Assembly: GCA_027080725.1 (NCBI GenBank)
Contig: JALWRC010000062.1
Span: 1 to 57,355, forward strand
DNA: 57,355 bases
Reading direction: 5' to 3'
Origin: Saprospiraceae bacterium
GTDB lineage: Bacteria > Bacteroidota > Bacteroidia > Chitinophagales > Saprospiraceae
Shown here: positions 1-9,559 of the stretch, one piece after another
Numbering within the stretch: position 1 is the first letter of the stretch
Layout: each line of letters starts with the position of its first letter
Position numbers and translations under genes: made by a program
The notes under the pieces: model-generated
What the model was told of the DNA's origin: nothing
The model's input: the letters and a program-made list of their open reading frames with translations, nothing else
Database searches by the model: none

Positions 1-3000
1 ATGAGCTCGCCCGCATTCCAATCGTCAATTTGTCCGGATACGTCACTTCCGGGCCTTTGTTATCGGCCACCTTGATGATCTGTGTCCATCCACCTATCTC
101 ACTCGTACACCAATCCAATACCGTCCATTTACGTGCTATTTTGTAGCATCCTACATCCCCGGCATCGCAGCCGGGAGTTGCTGTATCGAAGACTTTATCC
201 TTGAAAGTCATGTTCATATTAGAACAGGATGCACCACTTGGCTTTCCGGTACCTATCCATTTTTTGTACACGTTTTCCCCCCAACATGCGGTCCCATTGG
301 ACAACACCCAATTCCAATGGGCATTATAATATATTGACGAAGGTGCCGGATGCCCTTTAAACTCACCTTCTTTAATGGTATTCCACCCAAGTGGACGTGG
401 CTGCCTTTGTCCGGTAGCGTTAAATACTGCTGTGTCGAGTACATAATCGTCTACACAAAGAGGATAACCGGGGAAGTGCGGATTGCCACGTTGTGATGCA
501 TCAATTTTGGCATCCTCAATATCGTTGTATGCTTCGTCACACATCAACATAGCCCGGTCTATTCCGTCATAATCATGAGGAGGTCGGATATCAAACAAGG
601 TACTATACTCTACAACTATCAGTTGGAGACATGTAGAGGTATTCCCGCTTTGATCTATAAATGTCCAGGTTCTCAATATCTTCTTTTCATACCCCAAAGT
701 ACAGCTTCCATCATCTACCCAGTCGGAATACTTACTTACCACAAGGTCACAGCCTTCAAACACTTCCGGTTCAGCGGCATCTCCGCCTTCAGACAAGGGT
801 AAAGGATTGTCTAAACAAACAAGGGTATCGTTAGGGCAAGAGAGGATACGAGGAGGTATTTTGTCTTCGATACACAACTTGCCCCAACACTTATTATTCA
901 GGTTGTCCGGATCGATGACGGTTACAGTAAAACATTGACCTATTCTATTACGTCCCATTTGAACACCTGGCAATTTGGGGTCATCATCGATAGGCGCACC
1001 TGTGTTTGCTTCATTTCTCACTTCCACCAAATAATCAGCAAAACAATGATAACGGGCTCCGATGAGGAACATGTCCGCTGTCAGGGTCACTGAACAGTTG
1101 GGGTCCAGGCTCAACTGCGTCATATCCTGACAAGTAAGCGTCTTGTAGGGATCATGAAATCCTTTTACATGAATATTAAAGGTGCAATAGGATACATTGC
1201 CATATTTATCCGTTGCCTGAACCGTTATTAAATTATCTCCAATAGGGAGTTCCTCCCCTGATTTAGGTGCACCATTGTCTACCTGTTGGATAACTGGATC
1301 CGGGTCGCAGTTGTCATGGGCGAAGACGCTAATTAAGATATTAGGTAATCGTGTATAACAGAATCCCGGAAGTGCTTCGAGTTCCAAATCCAAGCAATTA
1401 AGTACAGGAGCTATTGTATCCCGGACATCCACAATCGAACTACAAGTCGAGGTATTCCCGCAGTCGTCCGTCACGGTAAGGGTAATTCTTTGTACACCGA
1501 TATCGGCACAGGTAAAACTTGTTTTGTTGAGGGACAAGGTTACAGGGGAGCAATTGTCCAAACTGCCATTGTCGATTTGTTCGGGAGTGAGGGTAGCATT
1601 TCCATTGTTGTCCACGTAAATCGTAGCATCCTGACACATTGCTGCCGGAGGAGTGGTATCGATCACCATAATCACCTGTCGATGGGTGGCGGTGTTATTG
1701 CAAGCATCCGTAATCATCCAGGTTCGCGTTATGGTCTGCTCTCCGATACAAGAACCTTGTACGATGGTCTCTGTAAAATTAGCCGGTATTGGCCCTTGGA
1801 TAACTTGTCCGGAATTCAACATATCCCGTGATTGAGGGGCGGGTCCTGTCCAGGTAAATCCGCCATTTCCATTGCCCGTACCCGTGCGTTGCAAGGACAT
1901 GCCAACAGGGGTATTGCTCGGTTCGGACACCCCGACATCTACACTTGTCATTCCTGCTGCAGGGCCATTATTTGCGGTAAAGGATCCTTCGTAACTGATA
2001 AACTCTATAACCGTATTGCCTTGCACCAATGCTATTCCATCCGGAGACCCATTTTGAATGGGGCGAATATCAAAACTCAGCGCACCGTGGGCACATTGCT
2101 CCGCGACAATGACCCCCGAAAGATTGGTCGTATTGTACATACGACCATTTGAGCCGTTGTATAATACGATGCTATAAGAAGAAAGGTCTATTCCATCGTG
2201 TCCTGCAATCTCAACAAATTCTCCCTGATCTGCTCCGGCATTATCGTAATGAAATTCGTTAATCCAAACGGAGCCATCCAAAGAGGTATCACAAGCATCG
2301 ATACCACTTACGACTGAGGCATCGGGTAAGGCTGCCGAACAGCTAATCATAGTATCCTGTGGTAGCCCACCGGGAACACAAAATTCCGGAGGGGTAGTAT
2401 CAATGACCATAATCACCTGCTGTTGGGTAGCCGTATTGCCACAACCATCTGTCGCCGTCCATGTGCGTGTCACGGTATATTCATTCGGACAGTTACCCAA
2501 GGACGTATCTGCAACCAATGCAATCGAACAGGTAAATGGACTTGGAGTTCCAGCTCCCATCAGCATTTGCATGTCATTGAGATCTCCGGGGCTATCTGCT
2601 GAAGGACCGGACCACATAAAATCGGACCCTGTGCTTCCCATGCCTATAAGTTGGAGTGAATTGCCGGCTGGCGTGCCACTGTTCTCCGAAACGCCCACAT
2701 CCACACTCATCATGCCCGCAGCAGGACCATTGTTAGCTGTAAATGTTCCCTCATAGCTCCAAAACTCAAGAACAGTGCCATTTTTAACCAAAGCTATTCC
2801 GTCAGGAGATCCATTTTGAATACCGTTTGTCGGGTATTGGAAGTCTACGGCACCAAAGCCATTGCCTTCATCATCTATAGTCCCTGTCAATACTTTTGTA
2901 TTGTAGGAGAGGCCGTTGCTTCCATTGTACAGGACGATACTATAAGGCGACAAATCTGTTCCTGCAGTGCCGGCAACTTCTACAAATTCGCCAACATCAC

Positions 3001-6000
3001 TGCCTTGATTGTCATAATGAAATTCGTTGACCCATACATCCTCGGCAGCCATGGTCATGCCACACCCACAATTATCGACTGTTTCAACAGAGTCCGGAGC
3101 GGGGGCTGCGCATTCGATAGTGGTATCTGCCGGAGTAATTGAGAAGGTTGGAGGTACAGTATCAAAATGAAACATAAACATCTGTCCACAAGTATCAGCA
3201 TTGCCACTAGCATCCGTCGCTATGTAATGTATGGTAATAACCCGAGTACATCCATTGTCCATGGTATCATTATAGGAGGAAAGGCTTACGTTGCCACAAC
3301 CATTTAATATGGTGGGCCATGCCGGATTCACAAAACCTGCACCAGTGGTATCTGTGTTGAACATGATTTCTGCAGGGGGAACATCTATGTTGCAATCTTC
3401 TGTATTCATGCTGTCCGGAGGACAGATGATGGTAGGAGGAGCCTGTACAAAAAAGGTATCAAATACCTCCTGCGTACATCCCGGGAAACCAGGTCCCGGT
3501 GGCGGAACATATCCCTCATCTCCCGCATCCACTTCGTAAGCGAGGTAATGCACTCCGGGAGCCAAGCTAGAAGGTACTATCATCGGAGGGTTAACCACGC
3601 TTCCATCGATTCTAAATGTTTCGGCATCTGCGGGAACACCGGGTGCATTGCCATCTCCTCTATCGTAAGAGAGCGTAGGGGCAAAAGCAGCTTCTGACAT
3701 ACACAGGGTATCCATAACGCCGACAATCGAAGGATTGGGATAATAACACTGATTGGAGATGCTGAGTGAATCCGTACCATTGGAGCAAGTCACCGACCAT
3801 GTGATACCATCCAATATGACTCCAGATATCTCATATTCACTAAGCCCACCCCCAATAGAGGTCTCTGTCATTGCGGCGGGTAAAGTATAAGGCGTCGGAG
3901 CGGCAGGAGGAGCCGGGCTAGCAGGGTCATAGAACTCTGTCGCTACAACCATATTCCAGGTTTGCCCGGAGGGTGCGGTAACCGTCACCGTTTCATCAAA
4001 CTGCCCGTTATTAAGAGTTGTAGCGTTATCCTTGCATTGACAAGGGTCCTTTATCTTTATGTCCAGGACGATTCCGGAGCATACGCCAGGGTCTATAACG
4101 GTATCATCAAGAGTACAACCGGTATGGCTATCATCTGTGATAGTTATCGTAACATTGCCACCGCCGGCACTGCCGTCCTCCAACCGGAAACTCTCGACAT
4201 TATTGTAATTATTGGGAGCCGTTTGAGCTGTCACAACGTGACCTGCAGCAGATACAGAGTATGTCGAACCGACATATGTACCGGTCACATTGAGGTCGAA
4301 AGTAATGTAATCATCGGTGCCATCATTGGTAGTACCGTTATCATTGCACTGTACATTGGTCAGTCCCGAATTGTCAATAGAACAGGTACAGGTATTGTTT
4401 GCCGCACCTTTTGTATTGCAAGAAGCCGTATAAGTCCAAACGCCACTTATCAACTGTATGGCACTTCCCACAGGAGTGGATGAAGACTCCGAAACCCCCA
4501 CATTTGTACTGGTGACGCCGTTGGCGATGCCTGAATTTGCAGTAAAGGAGCCTTCGTAACTCAAGAACTCAATTAGACCACATGGGCCGGCGAGTGCAAA
4601 TCCGTCGGGGGAGCCATTTTGAAGGCTAACATTCCAAACATAAAATGAACCGCTCGCGCCGGCAGTAACTGCAATAGCCGGGTCGTTTAGATTTATTACC
4701 CCATAGCTGCTTCCGTTAGAACCATTGTACAACTCAAGGGTATAGTTATTGAGATCTGTAGGCTGCGGATCGGGGATATACACCTCTAAAAACTGATTGA
4801 CGTCAGCACCTGAATTATCATAATGGAATTCATTGATACGAGCTGCTGCTGCAGTTGTTGTCGAACAAGATCCAGGGTCAGTAACCGTAGCATCCAAGGT
4901 ACATGTAGCATCTCCGTCATCTGTTATGGTAATAGTAATGTTTCCGCCACCGGCACTTCCATTTTCAAGTCTAAAAGACTCGACGGTAGTATAATTATTG
5001 GGAGCGCTAAGAGCAGTAACTGTATGCCCTGTAGCACTTACAGAATACGTCGCCCCTGTACCTGTCCCTTGAACATTCAGGTCAAAGGTAATATAATCAT
5101 CTGCCGGATCGCAAGGGGTTCCATTGTCATTGCACTGAACATTGGTCAGACCGGAAGCAGTAATATTACAGGCGGCCACTTTGAAGGAGAAGAGCCCCCG
5201 TCCATGTGTTGCAGCAATTACTGTCTTATCATTTTCCCTTTTGGCAAGCATATCTACGCGTACATTGGCAAAATTGGTATTCGTCGCTCCCCAGCTAGTT
5301 GCGCCACCGTTGATATTATCGGTGGTCCATACTCCCATATCGGTACCAACCATTGCTTGATCATTTTGTCCGGGGTAGAACATCACCCAGCGAATAGGCA
5401 TATCAGGCAAGTTCCCCTCTATAGATGTCCAAGACGTTCCTCCGTCGGTGGATTCATATACGCTGTTCACCCCAAAGTTAGAATAAGCCACCAGGATATG
5501 ATTTTCATCTCCATCTTCAATCTCGATACAGTTGAGGTATGCGCCCGGATTGGGGGTGGTCAATGCCGTCCCGGCTGGAGTTCCGGTGTTTGCATTATCC
5601 ACCCGCACTATCTCACCCGTAGGGAATCCGAAATACACACGGTTAGCCGTATTGGGAGATACAGTCACGGATGAAACTTTTTGGTTTGGAAAGGCAGCAA
5701 CAGTAAAAGAAGCAGTTGTATTACTTCCCCCTATATCAGAAACTCTTGAAAATTTCTTAGAATCATAACAACAGTACAGTATGTTGGCATCGCTGTCATA
5801 ATCAGTCGGATTAATAAATCGTCCTCGTCCATTTCCGATTTGGACATTGACATGTGTAGTCCAGTTGTTGGTAGTTATCCGATAAGCATTATAGACATAA
5901 GAACTAATCTGAATGTTGGGATTGTCCTGATCAATATGGCAATAGGCGCCGTCTCCTCCTGTTACTTCAACCGTAGCATTTATACCGGGGGTTGTAAATT

Positions 6001-7459
6001 TATGAGTTCCATTATCCTGGGCACCTGCCAGATAATTATCTGAACCCATATTGGGATTAATATCACAGGCATAAAATTGTGTAACATTGTAATCATCAAA
6101 TATCCCGTTAATATCGGGAGTCGCGGCTTCGGCGTTGGTCGTCCTGTAAATCCCCCCGTCGTTGCCAAAATACATATTGGATGGATTGGCAGGGTCGAAA
6201 ACCATGGCATGTTGGTCTGAGTGCATATACTGAAACCCTCCTCCACCATACCATTGGGTAATTTGGTTCCAGCTTCCACCAGAGTCCTCTGAGAGTAAAA
6301 CATCTATACCGCCGATAAAAATACGCGTAGCATCATTGGGGTCAAAAGCAGCAATTAAATCATACCACGCTTGCCCTCGAGTATAATTGGCCATCCCGAA
6401 GGCACCAGGAACAGGCAATGCGATCCAGGTAGTTCCCCCATCATCCGAACGTTGGATATCGGAAACGTCGTTTGTTGCGGTACCATGAAACACCGCCAGT
6501 ACTTTCTGGGCGTCTGAGGGTGCACATGCCAGCTCGATTCTTCTTCCGGAAGCAATCCCGCCGCCGGTTAACTTAACCCAAGTAGCACCATTATCGGTGG
6601 ATTTGTATATCCCATCGGAATTAAAAATCCCCATGGATGCATAAATGTCCCCATTGGCAGCGATCTCTATATCAGCTGCACGGTTGGATAACGCCGTTAT
6701 TCCGCCTCCCAACACTTTATTAAAAGTAGTTCCACCATCGGTAGATCTCTGAACCCCCCCATTGCGAGTAGCGACCAAAAGTTCATCTTGAGCAGGAACA
6801 ACAATTTTTTGACAATAGTAAAAGGTTGAATTATTTGTAGAAGCCAATTGATTGAACGTCGCTCCACCATCATTTGATTTCCATACACCGAGCCCCCTAA
6901 TCGCATCAGCATTAAACCAACCTTCACCCGTACCTGCATAAATCACATCTGTATTGAAAGTATCCTGTGCCATACATCCTATAGCCAAATTGTCCATAAA
7001 GTCATCCACATGGGTCCAATTCGGAGAAGCGGCCAAGGCATTGGTCGTCTTCCATATTCCACCCCCAACACCCCCGGTAAATACGGTATTGCCCGTGGCG
7101 TCTGCCTTATCGACAAGAATGGAGCGCGTTCGTCCCGAGACATTGCTCGGCCCTCTCTCTTCCCAAGTCACCCCGGAAATGGCGGTACGGGTTTGGGCCC
7201 CTTTGCGCTTTTGGAGTTTATGTATCAAATCCCAGACTTCCATCAATCGCCATTTGGGAATCTCCCCCAATGCCGGGTCTGCGGTCATTTCAAATTCGCG
7301 TTTGGCTATTTCTTCCGAGCGCCTTTCATTTGAGATTTTCATCTCTTCGGCTTCCCGCTTTTGAATTGGGTTTGAGGGTTCTTCGTTCAAAAGGTAGGCA
7401 GTACCTCCCAGAAAAAATAACAGAAAGAGGGATACAACAAATCGGTAACGTCTGCTCAT
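1..7459 (-). CDS. Giant secreted multidomain protein (BNR/VPS10-like, lamin-tail-like and HYR-like modules), 3' end outside window
   Basis: The frame is open from an ATG at 7459 to the window edge, at least 2486 codons; I translated most of it and met no stop. Residues 1-25 look like a signal anchor or signal peptide (MSRRYRF then a Val/Leu/Phe-rich core). Roughly residues 90-760 hold beta-propeller/BNR-type repeats with Asp-box motifs such as KSNDGGATF, RSTDGGTTF and ESTDGGTSW. Two related modules beginning 'SGLTNVQCNDNGT' follow. Three copies of a lamin-tail-like module ('NEFHYDN...GEFVE...VLYNGSNG', near residues 873, 1476 and 1730) alternate with HYR-like Cys-rich repeats. The last visible part includes 'KIARKWTVLDWC', typical of Saprospiraceae surface proteins. 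Such proteins are normally type IX secretion cargo with a C-terminal sorting domain; that part lies off the edge. The role is probably adhesive or extracellular; no enzyme activity is evident. Confidence 0.85.
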   Translation of the reverse strand, partial: MSRRYRFVVSLFLLFFLGGTAYLLNEEPSNPIQKREAEEMKISNERRSEEIAKREFEMTADPALGEIPKWRLMEVWDLIHKLQKRKGAQTRTAISGVTWEERGPSNVSGRTRSILVDKADATGNTVFTGGVGGGIWKTTNALAASPNWTHVDDFMDNLAIGCMAQDTFNTDVIYAGTGEGWFNADAIRGLGVWKSNDGGATFNQLASTNNSTFYYCQKIVVPAQDELLVATRNGGVQRSTDGGTTFNKVLGGGITALSNRAADIEIAANGDIYASMGIFNSDGIYKSTDNGATWVKLTGGGIASGRRIELACAPSDAQKVLAVFHGTATNDVSDIQRSDDGGTTWIALPVPGAFGMANYTRGQAWYDLIAAFDPNDATRIFIGGIDVLLSEDSGGSWNQITQWYGGGGFQYMHSDQHAMVFDPANPSNMYFGNDGGIYRTTNAEAATPDINGIFDDYNVTQFYACDINPNMGSDNYLAGAQDNGTHKFTTPGINATVEVTGGDGAYCHIDQDNPNIQISSYVYNAYRITTNNWTTHVNVQIGNGRGRFINPTDYDSDANILYCCYDSKKFSRVSDIGGSNTTASFTVAAFPNQKVSSVTVSPNTANRVYFGFPTGEIVRVDNANTGTPAGTALTTPNPGAYLNCIEIEDGDENHILVAYSNFGVNSVYESTDGGTSWTSIEGNLPDMPIRWVMFYPGQNDQAMVGTDMGVWTTDNINGGATSWGATNTNFANVRVDMLAKRENDKTVIAATHGRGLFSFKVAACNITASGLTNVQCNDNGTPCDPADDYITFDLNVQGTGTGATYSVSATGHTVTALSAPNNYTTVESFRLENGSAGGGNITITITDDGDATCTLDATVTDPGSCSTTTAAAARINEFHYDNSGADVNQFLEVYIPDPQPTDLNNYTLELYNGSNGSSYGVINLNDPAIAVTAGASGSFYVWNVSLQNGSPDGFALAGPCGLIEFLSYEGSFTANSGIANGVTSTNVGVSESSSTPVGSAIQLISGVWTYTASCNTKGAANNTCTCSIDNSGLTNVQCNDNGTTNDGTDDYITFDLNVTGTYVGSTYSVSAAGHVVTAQTAPNNYNNVESFRLEDGSAGGGNVTITITDDSHTGCTLDDTVIDPGVCSGIVLDIKIKDPCQCKDNATTLNNGQFDETVTVTAPSGQTWNMVVATEFYDPASPAPPAAPTPYTLPAAMTETSIGGGLSEYEISGVILDGITWSVTCSNGTDSLSISNQCYYPNPSIVGVMDTLCMSEAAFAPTLSYDRGDGNAPGVPADAETFRIDGSVVNPPMIVPSSLAPGVHYLAYEVDAGDEGYVPPPGPGFPGCTQEVFDTFFVQAPPTIICPPDSMNTEDCNIDVPPAEIMFNTDTTGAGFVNPAWPTILNGCGNVSLSSYNDTMDNGCTRVITIHYIATDASGNADTCGQMFMFHFDTVPPTFSITPADTTIECAAPAPDSVETVDNCGCGMTMAAEDVWVNEFHYDNQGSDVGEFVEVAGTAGTDLSPYSIVLYNGSNGLSYNTKVLTGTIDDEGNGFGAVDFQYPTNGIQNGSPDGIALVKNGTVLEFWSYEGTFTANNGPAAGMMSVDVGVSENSGTPAGNSLQLIGMGSTGSDFMWSGPSADSPGDLNDMQMLMGAGTPSPFTCSIALVADTSLGNCPNEYTVTRTWTATDGCGNTATQQQVIMVIDTTPPEFCVPGGLPQDTMISCSAALPDASVVSGIDACDTSLDGSVWINEFHYDNAGADQGEFVEIAGHDGIDLSSYSIVLYNGSNGRMYNTTNLSGVIVAEQCAHGALSFDIRPIQNGSPDGIALVQGNTVIEFISYEGSFTANNGPAAGMTSVDVGVSEPSNTPVGMSLQRTGTGNGNGGFTWTGPAPQSRDMLNSGQVIQGPIPANFTETIVQGSCIGEQTITRTWMITDACNNTATHRQVIMVIDTTPPAAMCQDATIYVDNNGNATLTPEQIDNGSLDNCSPVTLSLNKTSFTCADIGVQRITLTVTDDCGNTSTCSSIVDVRDTIAPVLNCLDLELEALPGFCYTRLPNILISVFAHDNCDPDPVIQQVDNGAPKSGEELPIGDNLITVQATDKYGNVSYCTFNIHVKGFHDPYKTLTCQDMTQLSLDPNCSVTLTADMFLIGARYHCFADYLVEVRNEANTGAPIDDDPKLPGVQMGRNRIGQCFTVTVIDPDNLNNKCWGKLCIEDKIPPRILSCPNDTLVCLDNPLPLSEGGDAAEPEVFEGCDLVVSKYSDWVDDGSCTLGYEKKILRTWTFIDQSGNTSTCLQLIVVEYSTLFDIRPPHDYDGIDRAMLMCDEAYNDIEDAKIDASQRGNPHFPGYPLCVDDYVLDTAVFNATGQRQPRPLGWNTIKEGEFKGHPAPSSIYYNAHWNWVLSNGTACWGENVYKKWIGTGKPSGASCSNMNMTFKDKVFDTATPGCDAGDVGCYKIARKWTVLDWCTSEIGGWTQIIKVADNKGPEVTYPDKLTIGMRASS
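1880..4850 (-). repeat. Three internal lamin-tail-like repeats inside the giant gene
   Basis: Three DNA segments around 1880-2330, 2560-3060 and 4450-4850 encode near-parallel protein blocks: NEFHYDN, then 'LYNGSNG', then 'QNGSPDG(I/F)AL', then 'EF.SYEG(S/T)FTAN.G', then 'VGVSE.S.TP.G'. Similarity is visible at the DNA level too, for example the stretch coding for the Gly-Pro-Ala-Ala-Gly-Met block near 1950 and 2715. This points to domain duplication within the gene. Confidence 0.8.
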
Positions 7460-7548
7460 GGTCAGGTTGATTAATATTAATTGTTCGTCAGAATCGCACG
7501 TACCACATCAGAGGGTCCGGCACACGCAGGTCCATTATCATTCAACCG

Positions 7549-7556
7549 CAAAGGTA
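7549..7556 (-). promoter_or_regulatory. Bacteroidota -7 box upstream of the giant gene
   Basis: Read on the minus strand this is TACCTTTG, an exact match to the TAnnTTTG element used by the Bacteroidota primary sigma factor. It lies about 90 bases before the start codon at 7459. I do not see a well-spaced -33 TTG. Confidence 0.6.
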
Positions 7557-7705
7557 AGCAGTATGCAGTCAATCACCTAATATATCAACATGAAAAAATC
7601 ACAATTAACATATATATTAAAAACGAAAGTATAATACTTTGTATTTTAATTGCTTACATGTATAATTACGCATTAATCCATTGAAGGGAAGCCCTCTATT
7701 CTCCT

Positions 7706-9172
7706 TTAATATGCCTTAGAAAACAGCACTCTTCCTTTCGAGGGTTTTCCTGAAAAGATACATGTCCCGACTTCTTCTTTTTGATCCAGTGGGATACACC
7801 GGATGGTCGCTTTGGTAAGTTCCTTTATCTTATTCTCCGTCTCTTCTGTACCATCCCAATGGGCGTACAAGAATCCACCTTGTTCTTCCAAAATCGAAGT
7901 AAAGGAGTCCCACGTATCGGGGAAATGCGTATTATCAGCACGAAAGTTCTTGGCTCGCTCATAGAGATTCTGCTGGATGCGCTCCAGGAGTGCTGGAATA
8001 AATTCAGACACCTTATCCAAGGCGATCAATTGCTTCTCTTTCGTATCTCTTCTCGCGATTTCGACCACCCCTTTCTCGAGATCTCTCTTTCCGATACCTA
8101 CCCTCAACGGGACACCTTTCATTTCATACTCAGCAAACTTAAATCCGGGGCGTTTCTTCATGTCTCGATCAATTTTAACGGAAATGCCCTTTTGACGGAG
8201 TTTCTCTGCAATATGTTGGGCGACTTCCAAGATTTCATCGTTTGGTTTTGGGATGGGGACGATCACGACTTGTGTCGGAGCCATCCTGGGAGGCAACACC
8301 AGTCCGTCATCATCCGAATGGGTCATAATCAATGCCCCAATCAAACGGGTAGAAACGCCCCATGACGTCGCCCAAACCAGTTCTTCTTTGTTCCGGTCGT
8401 TGAGGAATTTTACATCAAATGCCTTGGCAAAATTTTGTCCTAAAAAATGAGAAGTGCCCGCCTGAAGGGCTCTTCGATCCTGCATCATCGCCTCGATGGT
8501 AAAAGTGTCTACAGCACCGGCAAACCGCTCACTGGCCGTCTTTACCCCTTTCACCACCGGAATAGCCATAACATTTTCTACAAAATCTGCATAGATATCA
8601 TGAATCATACGCGCTTCCTCAATGGCTTCACTTTCCGTGGCGTGTGCCGTGTGCCCTTCTTGCCATAAAAATTCTGCTGTTCTCAAAAACGGCCGGGTTC
8701 GCATCTCCCAACGCAAGACATTGGCCCATTGGTTGACCAACAGGGGCAAATCCCTATAAGACTGAATCCAATCCCGGTAGGTATCCCAGATTATCGTCTC
8801 GGAAGTAGGGCGAATAATCAGTTCTTCTTCCAGTTTAGCGGCAGGATCCACTACAACTCCTGAACCATCCGGATTATTCATCAAACGATGATGCGTAACA
8901 ACGGCACATTCCTTCGCAAAGCCCTCCACATGATCGGCCTCCCTACTCAAAAAACTCTTTGGAATAAGTAGGGGAAAGTATGCATTGACGTGTCCGGTTC
9001 GCTTGAACTCAGCGTCCAGATAATCTTTAATCTTCTCCCAGATAGCAAACCCCAAGGGCTTTATCACCATACATCCACGCACGGCAGAGTTCTCCGCCAA
9101 TCCGGCCTTCTTTACGATATCCAAATACCATTGTGAATAATTCTCACTTCTAGATGTTATCTCTTTTGCCAT
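7706..9172 (-). CDS. proS: Prolyl-tRNA synthetase (short archaeal/eukaryotic-like type)
   Basis: A 488-residue class II aminoacyl-tRNA synthetase that charges tRNA-Pro in the cytoplasm. Motif 2 region '[15 protein letters not shown]' through '[24 protein letters not shown]' and the anticodon-binding part ('VVIVPIPK...', 'EKLRQKGI', '[17 protein letters not shown]') are clear. It lacks the editing insertion of the long bacterial form, and its C-terminal extension ends in Phe-Ser-Lys-Ala-Tyr, as in the ProRS type 3 family common in Bacteroidota. The start ATG at 9172 gives [16 protein letters not shown], matching the family N-terminus. It appears to be transcribed alone. Confidence 0.97.
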   Translation of the reverse strand: MAKEITSRSENYSQWYLDIVKKAGLAENSAVRGCMVIKPLGFAIWEKIKDYLDAEFKRTGHVNAYFPLLIPKSFLSREADHVEGFAKECAVVTHHRLMNNPDGSGVVVDPAAKLEEELIIRPTSETIIWDTYRDWIQSYRDLPLLVNQWANVLRWEMRTRPFLRTAEFLWQEGHTAHATESEAIEEARMIHDIYADFVENVMAIPVVKGVKTASERFAGAVDTFTIEAMMQDRRALQAGTSHFLGQNFAKAFDVKFLNDRNKEELVWATSWGVSTRLIGALIMTHSDDDGLVLPPRMAPTQVVIVPIPKPNDEILEVAQHIAEKLRQKGISVKIDRDMKKRPGFKFAEYEMKGVPLRVGIGKRDLEKGVVEIARRDTKEKQLIALDKVSEFIPALLERIQQNLYERAKNFRADNTHFPDTWDSFTSILEEQGGFLYAHWDGTEETENKIKELTKATIRCIPLDQKEEVGTCIFSGKPSKGRVLFSKAY

Positions 9173-9559
9173 GAAATATTATTTTTTTCTATAGAATAAA
9201 ACAGGCTTCCATTGAAAAAGCCCTTTCCACCAATCACGCGGTGTCATCAAAATTTTTCACATCATCAATTCAGCAAGCCGACTCAGAACTAAAAACTCTT
9301 TCTTCCTCAACTTTGACCAAAAACCAATATTACAAGCAAATTCAATTATAAATCGTTGCTATTTAAGTAATTGAAGGTTATCAAACGTGTAGTATCTCAC
9401 TTTAAATATTCCACCATTTCATACTAAAAAAAGCATATTAACAATATTTAACACACACTTTAATATCTTCTTAACAGGTTTGTTCGCGCAAATGTAATAA
9501 ATTGCACCCTGTTAGCAGTTGGATTGCTATCAATCGATTTAAAATAAAATATTTCCATC
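9173..9559. other. Intergenic region between divergent proS and the Tyr/Gly-rich gene
   Basis: AT-rich 387-base divergent spacer. It contains one copy (9411-9425, minus orientation) of the GGTATGAAATGGTGG repeat family. I found no exact TAnnTTTG box for either flanking gene; the nearest plus-strand candidate is a degenerate TAATAAATTG near 9497. Confidence 0.5.
9411..9425 (-). repeat. Copy of the GGTATGAAATGGTGG short repeat
   Basis: Plus strand reads CCACCATTTCATACT, so the minus strand is AGTATGAAATGGTGG, one base from the window consensus. Other copies are at 25010, 37485, 37515, 37580, 47062 and 49877. Confidence 0.75.

Noticed and set aside
575-5768. Many plus-strand open frames of 70-280 codons opposite the giant gene
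   Set aside because: They lie antisense to one uninterrupted minus-strand frame with clear domains; their translations are Cys/Ser/Ile-rich and match nothing, so they are shadows.
7481-7684. 67-codon plus-strand ORF upstream of the giant gene
   Set aside because: It crosses the TACCTTTG promoter of the giant gene, is AT-driven (Ile/Tyr/Asn-rich) and has no protein-like pattern.
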